Shown here: one piece after another, positions 24,691-37,340 of the stretch
How the letters are laid out: each line of letters starts with the position of its first letter
Numbering within the stretch: the first letter of the stretch is position 1
Origin: Plectrocnemia conspersa
Lineage: Eukaryota > Arthropoda > Insecta > Trichoptera > Polycentropodidae
Assembly: GCA_009617715.1 (NCBI GenBank)
Contig: VTFK01000070.1
Coordinates: 1 to 64,000 of the forward strand
Reading direction: 5' to 3'
Length of the DNA stretch: 64,000 nucleotides
Made by a program: the position numbers and the translations under genes
The notes under the pieces: model-generated
What the model was told of the DNA's origin: nothing
The model's input: only the letters and a program-made list of their open reading frames with translations
Databases searched by the model: none

Positions 24691-25490
24691 CAGTGGAACT
24701 GCGAAATGCAAGAAGCTTGGTTTACGAGTATTTCGAAATACGAGCAAATTTTTTAAATTAATTTTGCATTGCTGAACGAGCGATATCTTGCAATTCGAGC
24801 AGTACGTATTGAGCCACTTTCTCCCCAGCAACTACCTTTTGGAAAAGAATTTGCCTCTCAGTCTTGTTGATTATGGATAATACATCTGCTCATCCTCCAG
24901 ACCTTGAAGACCACTTACTATAGAAAATCGAGTTCATTAAGACCAAGTTCCTTTCTTCCAACACCACTCCATTATTCCAGCCAACTGATCAGTAGGTCGG
25001 ATCCAACTTCAAAATACTTTGACGTAACAAGAGGAACAAATCCTACCCTCAGAGACTTTTGGAAAAATCATTATCACGTGAGCTGCCTCATCGATAAAGC
25101 AAGGAGTCGGATTACCAAGAGAACCCGCAATTCTGCTTTGAGAAAAGAGTGGCCCAATTGCTTTGTCGGGTTTTTTCATGAACGGGAGTTACTAATTGTT
25201 TCCTTGGTGAATAACGAGAGGTGAATGATGACGATATTCCAAAGTTGGTGGACAAACATGGCCAAGACCTGACTCCCGAAGAACTAATAGATCTGCATCG
25301 CGAGCAACAACACTAGGCTACATAGGAGAAAGAGGCTGAAAATTCCTCACTTCGAATGAAATTTGGGATATCTGTAAAATGCAGGAAACGGTGGAGAAGT
25401 AAGGCTTTAGCAGTGCAGTCAGATTTTCGCCAAATCCTCAAAAGAAGACAAAAGCATTTGTCATTAGGTTTCTGATTAAAGTTCCACGAA
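24691..25490 (+). pseudogene. Tigger/pogo transposon remnant
   Basis: The left end is cagtggaactgcgaaatgca, preceded by TA, as in Tigger-type elements. Plus-strand frames then give HPPDLEDHLL, IEFIKTKFLSSNTTPLFQPT (the P-N-T-T-x-x-x-Q-P-x-D block of the DDE domain), LVDKHGQDLTPEELIDLHRE, and finally FRQILKRRQKHLSLGF at about 25425-25475. This is the C-terminal third of a Tigger transposase with several stops and frameshifts. The N-terminal DNA-binding part is missing and the right terminal repeat was not found. Confidence 0.75.
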
Positions 25491-26720
25491 AAGGAAAATA
25501 TTTCATTGAACTTACAGCGATAGACAGCAATGTTTCCAATATGAATAGTCAATTCTTTTGTAATCAATACGCGTAATTTACTATTCACTTTTTAACAATA
25601 TATGTATTTATATGAAGGGCAGAATTTAAGTATTTCATACATTAAAACTAATCCAGTGTCTTCATAATAAAACACATTGTGTCATTTCTGCATTTACTAG
25701 TTTAATCACATGGTTTTATCTTATACTTTAGCAATACATCTCTAGCATTCGAAGAAAATGTTTATTATAACATTTAGATGCAAATAATATTAACAATAAC
25801 TCTAATAGAGCTATAAACCTCCCGTTTAACAATCGCAGCTTACTTCATCTAAATAACCTCGTTCTCATTTCCGTTCCTTAAGATATAATAAACATTTACA
25901 TAATGTCAAAAACACAAAACTACGACTTATTCGGTTTTGTTAATATGATTGTATTTTAACAAAACTAAAAGTTACACGGGGACAAAGGTTGCCAAAGGTC
26001 CCGGAATCAGAAGAAAAGACGCAGAATCACAATGAAGCAGATGATCCAAATACATGTTGAATATCCGCTTCGCAAATAATATATTGATTGTATCGGCGGT
26101 TCATGTACGAGCATTTTCGCGACCTATTGGGTCGCGTATTGTTATGATATTCTGTATGAAGTTGCCAATTTAATAATTCGAATAAAACAAGATTGATATT
26201 TATAACTTACAAGGTTGTTTTTTTCTGATTTGTAGTAAATGTTGTTGCTTATTTTTTGTGTCAACAAAATATTTATTAATCGTTTTTGTACGAGTTTGAT
26301 TTGAAACAACGCAACAGAAAACACAAATTTATCAATATGGATTTTGGAGAGAATACTACTTACTAGTCAGATCAAAAAATGTATACGTGTGACATTTACC
26401 TGAAAATTTAACCCCGATAAAGACCTCCATTTATTGTAAACGAAGAAAAATTGAGAGTCATTGCAAAAACTAATTTACCAACAACCGTTAAAAGTTTTGT
26501 AGTTGCTCAAAATTTTAATAAGTACTAAAACGACAAATAAATAAATATTTAACGATTTAGGACAAATAAATAAATGGTTAACGAATTGGTCGAGACAAGA
26601 ACTACGCCATTTAGAGATCTAAATTCACATATTACTATATTTTATTATATAAATTAACATTTCCCGTACAGATTAAATTATTTTTTTTTAACATTAAGGC
26701 AAATTTTATGGAATTCATAA
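25491..26720. other. non-coding stretch with a small hairpin
   Basis: No gene. A perfect 7-bp stem with a 5-nt loop (cgcgacc tattg ggtcgcg) lies at 26118-26136. Two tandem units of gacaaataaataaat..ttaacga lie at about 26530-26590. Confidence 0.4.
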
Positions 26721-26722
26721 TA

Positions 26723-27196
26723 CAGACGATTCCACTTAATTAATGGAGTCACCGACTAATTAGGGCAGCCACTTATTTGGACCAAATCTCAAGAAACAGA
26801 AATCAAATAAAGGAACTAACAGTAATTTATTTAGAACACAATTCCGTTTAATTGGGACAATAAATACATATTGTTTTGTTACGATAAAAATTAAGACTGC
26901 GTGGATGAATTTTTTGAAGTCGTTAAATCAAAAAGACAAACATGCGAAAACGACGACAGTGATGATGAACCCATCTGTTTCTGTGACTTACTAAGAGATT
27001 TTGTACAGTTTCAATCTTATAAAAACACAAGACATGCTGCAGAAGTAAAATTATTTTATAGTTATACAAATCTATACATTATTTTTATTTATAAATCTGT
27101 TAGGTTAGGCTTACAGAATTTATTTTAATTTTTGTTAAAGATTTTTTTTTATTGGTATTATAGATTACATGTGTCCCAATTTAGCGGAGTCGACTG
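26723..27196. mobile_element. short Tigger-like element with TA target duplication
   Basis: The left end cagacgattccacttaatta and the reverse complement of the right end (cagtcgactccgctaaattg) are inverted repeats with some mismatches. Each is flanked by TA (26721-26722 and 27197-27198), the mark of the Tc1/mariner/pogo superfamily. The 474-bp interior keeps an acidic plus-strand ORF (26901-27128: DEFFEVVKSKRQ, NDDSDDEP) that looks like the extreme C-terminus of a Tigger transposase. It is a deletion derivative and cannot move itself. Confidence 0.7.
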
Positions 27197-27198
27197 TA

Positions 27199-27894
27199 AT
27201 ATTTTAAGTCATTAGAAGACTCATGATCATAAATAAGGAACCCATCGTTATTTTGTTAAGAAAAACTAATAGGTGCAAAAGTCATTCGAAAAAGTACTAT
27301 AATAGTAGAACATACGTAAGTTCGCCAAGCAAGACAACGTTTTTTCGGAACCATTTTAAAACCGCTCGACGAGAGATATAAGAAAGTGTGAGAAGATCGT
27401 TCCTAAACAATATAAATCGTTGGCTTATGACGCGTACCTGAGAGCTTCAGAGAAACTCACTCCATTCGCCAGTCATCAAGGATTGGAACAGTTTTAAGCC
27501 ACGAAGGTAAAGCAAAGGGAACAGCGCAGTTCTTATTTATTTAACCTGACGCCATGGTTTCTTTCAATCTTTGTCAGACCACTGAATGTCTTCTTCAGCG
27601 CAGGTACTTTATAATTGGCGAGCACTTTAGAACAGTGTTTTTAATAACAGTATAATATAAAAATTATAAACTTTTCACAATAAATTTTGCACCTATGCTT
27701 TTTAATTTCATTTCAATAAAAATAACGTGTATTTTTTATGTTTTTATACTCAGAAATGGGAATATTTAAGTTGCAGTCGAGGCTGGCCTAAATGTTAAGG
27801 GTATTTTAAATAGTATATCTAACGTTTACGTTGATATTTTTTAAGTTATCCAAAAATCTAAAAAAAAATATTTTAGTTTATTTTGTCTCCGTAA
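27199..27894. other. no gene; GC-richer unassigned patch
   Basis: 27300-27600 is GC-richer and looks like decayed coding sequence, but every frame is interrupted and no family could be recognised. The rest is AT-rich. Confidence 0.3.
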
Positions 27895-28215
27895 GAGATA
27901 AAATCGTGCTTTACAGTTAAAATTAGACCAGTGGTATAGTCAGTGACTACTACCCGAAAGACTCGAATCCCATATCAACCTTTGTTTTTTTCAATTTGTA
28001 TCGTATCTGGAAGATCAGAGCTAGTGATTATTATATAATTATAATTCTGATCGATCATCACATATTAGGTTTTTTAGATTTTCCTCATCTCACGGATAAT
28101 TATTGAGACGATTAATTCGAATCGAACTTGGTCATACATATTAGGTTTAAAAATTATCTGATAATAAGTTATTTCAGCTCATTGAGAATATAGTATATGT
28201 ATAAAATAAAGTTGT
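27895..28215 (+). repeat. tRNA-derived SINE-like repeat, copy 1
   Basis: About 300 bp alignable with 51405-51695 over nearly the whole length (shared landmarks: cgaatcccatat, attatataattataatt, acatattaggt, gttatttcagc, tagagaatat or tgagaatat). The 5' part has RNA polymerase III-like boxes: ccagtggtatagtcagtga resembles an A box and agactcgaatccc a B box. tRNA-like head and conserved body are the SINE pattern. No clear poly(A) tail or target duplication was seen. Confidence 0.6.
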
Positions 28216-30066
28216 AATTAAGAAGTTGACAAATTACTCGTAAAAGCAAGAGATATATTTTTCACACCGAAATCAGAATTCTGAATTATTTAAAATTACA
28301 CTTCTTTCTTTAAAAGAAACAGGAAGTGCGAAATTTTTGGAATTTCACAAAAATATTATTTTAAAACTCATAGGCTGAATATTAATATCTTAAAAAAACA
28401 ATCGGCATCATGCTGCACAATGTAAATATTTTGAGTATCTTAACTAGGATTTGACTGAGAAGATTCATTTCAGTTGTCAATTGTTTATTTGGTTATTCTG
28501 ATGGGGTTAAATCATAATATTCGAATGACTATCGTTTGACTAAAGTAAAAATTATATATATCGAATTAGTTTTTGACCCCAATTTTTTTGTTAACACGTT
28601 AAAAATGAAAATAAAAATAAGGTTACCTTAGTTCTAACATAAAATTATTATGTACAAAAATGATATCAGCGAACTTTACCAACTATTTAAAAATTATAAT
28701 AGGATTTAGAATAGTATTTCTTTTATTTTCACCATATTAATGATGAAGAAATGTTAAAAATATTTTTTTATGGGAAATATTGTTAAGTTTGTATAGTAAT
28801 TTATATTACTATATATTTTTTAAGCAAAATTTCTAATATAAGACAAATTTGCTAAACTTTAGAATTGTAATATGGGCAAAAAATAAGTAATGGATATATT
28901 AACCATTTATACAAGCTGTATATGATTAATCAGCAAACGCCTCCCAGAATTTATTATAAAAATAAACGTAACCTTTGCACAATGTCTACAAAATGCTAGT
29001 TATAATTATACACTAGTATATGTCTTAATTATAATCATTTATTGAACGTGCTTGATATATTATCTTTTAATAAAACGAATTTGCAAGGTAGACACGAATA
29101 TTAAAATCGTAAAATGTATTAAGGCTCAACTAGGATCGTTATAATCAGCAATTATTTTCTACGAAAAAAACAATTCAAAAGTTACTAGTAAACTGATAAA
29201 TACCTTGAGAATATCGCACTAAGTAACTGCGCAGCGATATATTTAAAATTTTCTACAGCCATGTTGATATTATAGATTGATAAAACTTTTGAAATGTCAG
29301 CCTCTTCAAGTAACCACGAAATATGACATTTGGACCTCAGTGTTGCTATTTTTAAAAAATCAAGACGATTTTTTATTAAATATTTTTTGGCAAAAAGAGT
29401 ACAAAACCAAGAGATTTACTTGTGGTTAAGATAAAGAATATATAGAGAATAAGCTTTAATTAATCTTTGAAAAATACTTAAAAATGTTTTTTCATAAAAT
29501 TTATTTATTTGTATTTACTGAAATCTAGGTCTACATCATTCTTTTAAATAAGAGGTAAGCAAACTTTTAGCCACCACGGGTGACATGCTTCTAAAATTAG
29601 TGATATTGGTCTGATACTAACGGAACTCTAAATTCAACCCCCACTTTGAATTACGCTAATTTTAAAACTTTAGGAAATAATTATACACGTAATGAGAACA
29701 ATTTTGCATTTTTTAAGTCTATCCTAAAATTTAGTGATATTTTAAATAATGTATACAAAACTCATGTGATATTTATATCTAACAATATCATGGTAAGACC
29801 TTAGGAAATCAAAATGTTACAGGAAATCACAGTATTTATTAAATAGTCTAATAAGCAAAATTCAAATATTGGCCGTAAAATCGTGCATTTTATATATAAA
29901 CGAAACCTTTCAGTAAAAATGCAGTTTTTATGTTTTATTGCAAGGAGAACAATCGTTTTTTTTATTTTTTTCCTATTAATTAGTAGGTCGTTTGTTTATT
30001 GTTTAATATAATATGTGTGCCCTTAAAAATTATCTGCTAAAGCAGCTTTAATAAAATATGTTCCAG
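28216..30066. other. gene-poor stretch
   Basis: AT-rich, no gene. At 29553-29590, gtaagcaaacttttagccac resembles the decayed terminus common in hAT elements (CAGGGGTGGACAAACTTTT type; compare 58540-58602). Confidence 0.35.
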
Positions 30067-30135
30067 GTTCAGGAGGTGGAAATCAGTCGAGCTGTGACAG
30101 TCTATGAAAATAGGTCGTATGATATAGTGAGCGAG
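30067..30135 (+). CDS. candidate 23-codon internal exon, unrecognised
   Basis: A 69-bp segment of clearly higher GC than its flanks sits between an acceptor (tatgttccag) and a strong donor (GAG|GTAGGT). It is open in phase 0 throughout. It reads VQEVEISRAVTVYENRSYDI followed by VSE, a normal amino-acid mix unlike the Ile/Asn/Lys-rich shadow ORFs around it. No partner exon was found, so the parent gene and its limits are unknown. It could be an exon of a gene with very long introns running left or right, or a fragment of an element. Confidence 0.35.
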
Positions 30136-32307
30136 GTAGGTTAAAATTTTACAGAATAACCTGTGACATAATTTATGAATGCCGCCTAATTAAAAATTGT
30201 TTTTTAGATCATTTTACCTTTCTAGATTATAAATATGAATTAATTATTGGGACCAGTTATTGAAGTATTTAATAAACTTTTTAATGTAATACAAAAATAT
30301 TATTAATGAAATCTTATAATCGCAAATAAAAAATGATATTTCATTTAAAAATTAAATATTTTTTTAATCCAACACATATTTGCAAATTATATACGATGAA
30401 AAAATGTTCTAACAGCTACAAAAGCAGCTAGCATCGATTTCTAACATAAATACACTTTAAAATTTAGAACTTGGTTTTTATCGCCGTGCGCGTGTTTATT
30501 CCCCAAAAATTAGGTCAAAAATCGTAATTAACTGTTTATCAGTGTCGTCGTGTGTTATTTAGTGTTATTTTTTGTATTTGCAATCAAATTAATATTGCAA
30601 GGCAAAATTAAATTTCGTATTTGCTTTCAAGGAAAATTCAAACAGATGTTTTTGAAGCCCGTTTTGTTAATATAGAACAGTGAGAGGTTCTCAATATTTA
30701 ATTACAATGTATTAATATATATATTTACCAGTATAGTATATATAAATATAATTATTAAATTATTTTCCGTTCATCGACCTGTCCAGAAAAGTATGAGTTA
30801 TGGCCGCCGCCGATTGTATTTGACAGATGGCCGGCAGTTCAAGGATGTCGTCTTTGAGCTAGCGCGGTTGTTTATACATTCTTCCTCATCACAAAGACTC
30901 ATTTGCAACTTTGTTGTGATAAAACAGTGATGATTGTGCGCAAAGATAATGAGTAAGCGCTCCATTTATATAATCTTAAAAAGAACAATTGGTAATAAAC
31001 TAAGATGACCTGGATTTACCGGTATAGTACTGCTTTTTGGTCAACCGACCTACCATGTCGTAATATGTAACCAGTACACTTTTTTAAGAATTCAAAGTAA
31101 AAAAATGGCTAATAATTTTTAAAAAATCGTTTGAATTTTATTTTACTAAGGTAGCCAGACATTCTCCCTTTAAGTGGATTGTCCTCAAACAAGAATTTCT
31201 GCATTGCGCTTTTTTTGTTGTCCTGCTTTGATATTTTCAAATTCTGATCACCTAAAAACGTTTAATCCCCACACTCAATACCACTAGTATATGCATTCTT
31301 ACCTATCTATTGCAAAAAATTGTACAAGTTAGTGATTTTATTTTATTTTTTTCTTTAAACTTTACTTTTGGTCATTTTGTACATATCCGTAAGAAAAAAC
31401 ATATGTATCCCATTTTGTATTTTCTAGTCCCCGAGTACACGTTCCCTATCTACTGTAGTTTATCACTGAAACACATACTGTGTCTTTAGCAATGTCAAAG
31501 TGTAATGTAATAAAGCCGATGTTTAAAACTTCCAAGAAATTCATTGACATGTTTTCAAAAACTAGCAAAATTACCTAAGAACCGTTGTCAAAAAATAAAC
31601 AACGGGATCATAAAAAAGGGTCCTTTACTTTGCCCATTTAACTGTTTCAATAACAAATAAGAACGAATCTAGCAAAACCAAATTTGTTCTACGACCGGAA
31701 TATTTTTTCATCCATGGCTGCAAATTTATTTTCACAATTGTAATTGGAATCGACCAAATTTTTCTTGGTGATCGTCTGGTTGGAAACTCTTGATTTATGA
31801 CAGGCACGCCGAAAAAAGTTACCTTGTAATTTTCCGTCTCAATGTGTTTTCATAAATACACTGATCTCTATTCGAGGGAAAATATAAAGCAATATTTTTT
31901 TATGTTGTACAAATATTCATTTCATACATGGCAGCACAATAAGCTTTGGTTTTCCCGGATAGATACTATAGAACCTGTCATTAAAAATCACAGGTCAAAA
32001 AAGCTAGATTCTACCCGTTCTGTGGATTACCATTTGCCAATTTAACAAATAAGAACTACTAGTGTTAATAAAATTACTTTACTTCTTCAAATAAGGAATA
32101 TTTACAATTTAAAAGTTAAATTAATTAATTAAGTACAGTTATACACACGTTATACACACTGCACCTATTTAAGTTAGCGGGTTGTTTATCAGCTTATTGG
32201 ATAATTTTGCAATCTTTTCGAACTCCTTGTCTAAGGAAAACATAGAATTTAATTTTGTCAAGTAAAACATAAGTGATATGTGCATTTATTAAATACATAT
32301 ACATATA
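30136..32307. other. stretch with a GC island and no defined gene
   Basis: 30480-30560 and 30780-30950 are GC-richer than the surroundings. The second contains an intronless 48-codon plus-strand ORF (30793-30939, starting MSYGRRRLYLTDGRQFKDVV) and an overlapping ATGGCCGCCGCC start in another frame. An insect initiator-like site (ttatcagtgtcg) lies at about 30537. These could be a promoter and first exon, but no downstream exon could be joined. A minus-strand ORF at 31625-31807 contains RRTNLVLLDSF, weakly like a pogo-type DDE block. Confidence 0.3.
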
Positions 32308-33852
32308 CACCCATACCTCGCTATATGGCACAGCACATTTTCGATTTACGGCCTAAAATGTTTCGCTATAACGGCAAAAAAAACTTCTTTTCGATGTCAA
32401 TTTTTAAAAAAATTTATAAATAGATTTAATTTGCATATTTTTAAAATGAAAAGTGAAGCAGCTAGCGCCGATGAAGCCGCATCTAAGGAATATCCCAACA
32501 TTTTAAAGGGAATTATTGAAAGAGGAGGTTATAAACCTGAACAAGTGTTTAACATAGACAAAACAGGGCTTTATTGGAAGCGAATGCCTGATCGCACGTA
32601 CATTTCAAAAACCGAAAAATCTGCGTCTGGTTATAAGGTGTCTAAAGAACGATCAACTTTGCTACTTGGTGCAAATGCCGCGGTGATTTTTAGCTAAAAC
32701 CACTTTTAATATAATTGTCCGAAAATCCAAGGCCTCTTAAAGGACTAAATAAAAATCAATTACCCGTCATATGGAGATCCAACAAGAAAGCTTGGATGAC
32801 TAAAGCTACATTTGAGGATTGGTTCAAAAAACACTTGTACAGAAGTGAAAAAATATTTGCGAGACAATAACTTAAGCAACAAGGCTTTGCTAATTTTGGA
32901 TAATGCACCAGGGCATCCTACTAATTTATCCGAACTATCTGAAGATGTCATGATTGCGTACCTTCCGAAAAATACAACAGCTCTGATCCAACCAATGGAT
33001 CAGGGTGCAATATTCACTTTTAAGGCATATTACCTACGCTGAACTTTCCGACAACTTATAAGGGAAACCGATGGTAAATCTTAAATTAAAACATTTTGGA
33101 AAAACTATAACATCAAGAATGCTGTTGACAGCATCAGTGAATCATGGAAGTAATTAAAATTAACAACAATGAACCATGTTTGGAAAAAAATATGGCCAGA
33201 TTGTGTAAAAAGTACTGATGCAGAAGTTAATTGCCTTCCTGAAATTAGGCAAAACATTTTGGATCTAGCACATGATCTCGGCTTTGAAAGTTTGAATGAA
33301 CGTGATGTGCTTGATCTACTTGATAGAGAACCCCTTTTATATGAGGAACTCATTCAGTTGCAAGCAGAACCGGCATTTGATGAAGAGACAGAGCCTGTTG
33401 TATCCAAACAGCTAACATCAAAAAAATTGTCGAAAGCATTTTTCTATTTCGAACAAGGAATAAACATCCTCCTTGAAAACGATCCTGACGTCGAATATAG
33501 CGCTTAAGTTTCTCGAGGAATTAACTCGGCCATTAGCTGTTATAAATCACTGAAGAACGAAATAGACAAGAAGGCAAGACAAACAACATTGGACACTTTT
33601 TTAAGCCAGGCCCATCCTTACTAGCGAAAAATGATGACAGTGATCTGCAGGTTACCATTTCTTCATCGTCTTCAGATTAAAGCCATTTAAAAAAAAATAT
33701 GTATGTATACATACACATATTTTATGTAACATGAACAAATTTGGAACCGATACCATTGAATTTGTATTAGAATAATTGATTCCTTATATGGCTTTTCGCT
33801 TTCCCGCCAAGTTTCGTGGAACGTATCTAGGCCGTAAAGCGAGGTATGGGTG
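32308..33852 (+). mobile_element. Tigger/pogo DNA transposon, full ends, dead transposase
   Basis: A 1,545-bp element with inverted ends: left cacccatacctcgctatat, right (reverse complement) cacccatacctcgctttacg. TA duplications flank it at 32306-32307 and 33853-33854. Plus-strand transposase pieces run in order: EQVFNIDKTGLYWKRMPDRT (about 32545-32600, first catalytic Asp region), KKAWMTKATFEDWF, NKALLILDNAPGHP (about 32880-32920, second Asp), YLPKNTTALIQPMDQGAIFT (about 32959-33020, third Asp), NHVWKKIWPDCV, and an acidic C-terminus to about 33507. The N-terminal HTH_psq/CENP-B part is missing. Several frameshifts and stops (after 32695 and at 33042) kill the gene. Confidence 0.9.
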
Positions 33853-33854
33853 TA

Positions 33855-35885
33855 TCTAACTTTTAAACATGACATTACCTGAGTAGGCACTGCTGCATAG
33901 GATACATTTATGCATACATCAGCAAAAGTAATTCATAATGACCTGAAAACGTTCATTATGTGTTGCACAATTATATTCTATAGTGTTCATTTTTTGAATC
34001 CTTAAGTTTATGAGAATTGTTGAAATAAGTATGGGACTTTAAAAAACCCATAAACAAACGTCTGGAGCCATAAGATTTGAGGATTTGGGTGGGCAATTAA
34101 GAAATTAGATAACCATTGCATACAGTAGCACAAAGAAATCCACCAAAACCCATTAGCCAATATTATATTAACATTTTAGATTACTTTTTAAAACACAATG
34201 TTAATCTGTCTAATAAATTTAGTGTTTTTAGAGGTTTGCACAATTTGTTACGAATTTTTGCTTGTTATTCAATACATTTTCTATTCCTTTATGCTATTCG
34301 CGACTTTTTAACATTGTGTCTTTTTCAGATCTTGGCATTCGTCACTGAAAATATAACAATACAAAATAATACAGTGGTTGACCTGTAAGCCTTCGCCTCG
34401 CAAGATGTGGATTTTTCCGATATGTAATGTGCGTCAAACTGATGACGGAAAAAAGCACGGAGGTGAAGTGTGATCCTATTTTCGTTTAATGTATACGTTA
34501 CATCAAAGTTCATTATATTGTGAACAATATTTTAAATATACAACGCGTGTATGTGGCATTTAAAATATTGCGGGATCACCAAACTATAACAAAACGAAAT
34601 GGTTCATGAACATTTCTAGATGTCAAATCTTACACACGTGTTTGGTGTGATTTAAATTTTTAATTTATAAATAAATACACACTTGAAAATGGATATAAAC
34701 CATAATCCTGTAACATATTTTTATAGCTCGCAATAAACTATTAAAAAAAAAGGGTCCATAGATTGTTTATTGTCAAGAAATCAGCATAGAAATTATAAAT
34801 TAGTAATGTCATTCGTTATTGATTGAACCCATGCAAGAATAATTAAGAGTGACAACGTCACTAGTGTAATTCAATTGTAGTTTGACCATAATCAATGGAT
34901 GTTAAAATATGTAATGTTCCTCCTTCAACATTCAACTAATAATCACTGATATATGTTGCAAACACCAAAAGATATAGATGTATCCAATTAGAAACTTAAA
35001 ATGTTTATAGTTTGCTATTTAATAAACAATAAAGTTCGTAACAAAATAACAGTTTTGTGCTTTACACAAACTTTACTAAGTAAAATAACGTATTTCAATT
35101 AGCATTTTGTCATAAAAAATAAAATAGATATAAAATCGATAAACAAACAAAATTGTTAAGTTAAATTTCATCATAGCTTTACAACAAACTATCGCACAAA
35201 AATATGTTGCTTAACAGCGAGTTTTCACCACATACATACATGTTAGTATCGCTGAAGGTTTCCAATCAATATTGATTTCAAATCTTATGGGTAAAGGTTA
35301 TTTATCGGAAAAATTGAGAACCCAGCTAATAATATTTTTTATGCTTAGAGTATTTCGAAAAATTATTTAATAACAAAATCATAAATTGAATCAACAGTCT
35401 TGACAAAATTGATAATTTTACGTACGTTTTAAATAATAATGAATTGTCAGAAAATACTGAACACATAAATTATTTTAGATTTTTTCCTTAAATTAGAACC
35501 ACCAACGTTATTTTTATATAAAATTGTAGCTAATAACAAATTGTAAACATGAAAATAGTTATAAACCAATAACATGCATTGTATATAAATGATATATCTG
35601 TAAAGTTATTTATATTTTAAAAATAAATGTTTCATAAAAAAAATTATATATGTTTGGATAATATATTGCGGGATTTATTGTAAGGAAACTTATCAATGAA
35701 TTACATTATTAACTGCTTTAAAAGAATTCTTCACGAGAGACTAGTTTCATTCCATCTAAATTGCAATAACAATAATGTGCCAAATAATTTAAAGGTTAAT
35801 TTTAAAAGAGGAATTTTCAATATCTAAACATATTTAATACAATGTTACATATATATTTTGATTATTATAAAATGTTATTAAGATT
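33855..35885. other. gene-poor stretch
   Basis: AT-rich. The 90-codon ORF at 34116-34388 is hydrophobic low complexity and not supported. No repeats with clear ends were seen. Confidence 0.4.
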
Positions 35886-36431
35886 ATGGATCTTATTATT
35901 TCTGATGGGATCGTTCTAGCCTTCTTTGGAGCAGATTCAATCAAACTATTGTTTTGCTTGTTGCTTAGTTTCCGGTGTATGATGGTGAATAAAGGTCTCA
36001 TCGAAGCAAAAAATCCTTCAGATCACAGCTGCAAAGTTGAAAGTCGCATCCGTTTGTTGCCCCCTTCAAGCAATCACAGCACGCATCAGGCCGACAACTT
36101 TTTCATCGCTAACTTATCATGTAAAATATCAACTACTGTTCCCGTCGAAACACCTATGGCCTCTGCTACATAGCGCAGTTTCGTTTGACGATCAGAAAGA
36201 ATCACGACGTGGACTTTTTCAGTGATTTCTTCGGTAACCATATTTGCTGGGCGTCCTGGGTGATCCTTATCAAAAACGAATGTTCGACCACGTTGTAATT
36301 CGTTGAACCAATATCTAACTGTTGTCGTTGATGTCGAAGAATGCCATAAACAGCATCCAGTTTCGCTTTTATCCCCTTACACGTTTTCCCATCCAAAAGC
36401 GAATTACTAAACGATACTGCACTTTCTCCAT
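35886..36431 (-). pseudogene. mariner transposase remnant
   Basis: Reading the minus strand from an ATG at 36431: MEKVQYRLVIRF, then after a frameshift LDGKTCKGIKAKLDAVYG (36396 onward; paired N-terminal helices of mariner transposases), then RYW-type and GRTFVFDKDHPGRPANMVTE-type segments in shifting frames, and near the end ETKQQAKQ followed by ESAPKKARTIPSEI (about 35890-35970). These are recognised blocks of mariner-family transposases in the right order. The middle, with most of the catalytic domain, is deleted. At least four frame breaks are visible, so the element is inactive. Confidence 0.75.
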
Positions 36432-36654
36432 TTTAGTGAAAACCGCGTTGCACTGCTTACTGCAATGGTTGGCAAATACAAACTAGTCTATAAATCACTT
36501 TTAAATTTGTTTTTGGCGTCGTTTAACAGATGGCACAGCACAGTAGAAACAGCAACTTGCTTTAGCAACGCTATCTATCATAAAACAAGGGTACTTGTTG
36601 TACCACCCTCGTATTTCAATAACAAAGCTGTAAACTCTATACTATATAGAGCAA
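36432..36654. other. flank of the mariner remnant
   Basis: Probably includes the element's 5' untranslated part. No clear terminal repeat was found. Confidence 0.3.
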
Positions 36655-37080
36655 TCCCCCGACTTACGCGAACTCGAAGTCACGCGGTTTTTGATTTTTT
36701 CGTTTGGTAGCATTGCCGCCCGCTATTTTTAGTTAAAATTAAAAAAATCATTGAATGGTGTCTGGAAGAAGCTTTGTTCATTTTTTTTCCAAAATGCGAC
36801 AGAAAAATCGCCAGAAATTAATAATGTCACACATGTGATAGACGAATTTGTCGATCTTGCCAGGCAGTTAGATTTGGAAGTTGACGGTAATGATGTTAAC
36901 GGGTTGCTGGAGTCGCATAGTCAGGAGCTGACAATCGACGAGCTTATAGAGATGTGTGAGCAAAACGATATTGAGAAATCTGACCTTTCAGATCCAACTT
37001 AGTCACAAAAAGATGACAATTGCAAGCTTGAGAGAAAGTCTCAGCTCCATGTAGACCCGGGCGGCTCGTAGGGCTCCAGG
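36655..37080 (+). pseudogene. Tigger-type remnant, C-terminal part
   Basis: Starts with agcaatcccccgacttacgc, a Tigger-like terminal sequence. It then jumps to a transposase C-terminus in one open frame: NGVWKKLCSFFF, VIDEFVDLARQLDLEVDGND and LTIDELIEMCEQND (36751-37002). The VWKKL..EFVDLARQL pattern matches the post-catalytic region of Tigger transposases (compare NHVWKKIW at 33169). All upstream catalytic sequence is deleted. The remnant ends about 260 bp before the TFIIA-S start codon and might affect that gene's promoter. Confidence 0.7.
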
Positions 37081-37340
37081 GGAACCATGATTTTTTTTTC
37101 TTAACAGCAAATTGCTTTAATGTTTTTCTTATTGATAATTTTATTACGAAAACCGTAAAAATTGTATATTTTTTATCCCCCTTATTGAATAGGAAGATTT
37201 ATATAAATAATTTATTTACTCACTATTTTTACTCTTGGCAACATTTAACGTTTGGTGTAATGCGTTGTTGACGGCTTGGCGCGTTTTTTCCGCAGATACA
37301 GAAAATCAACTAAAGCAACTTATACGCAGTGTAGTCGAAA
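37081..37340 (+). promoter_or_regulatory. TFIIA-S upstream region
   Basis: Contains the presumed promoter and 5' untranslated region. A GC-richer patch at 37258-37300 (gacggcttggcgcgtttttt) precedes the start codon. No TATA box is evident at a sensible distance. Confidence 0.35.
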
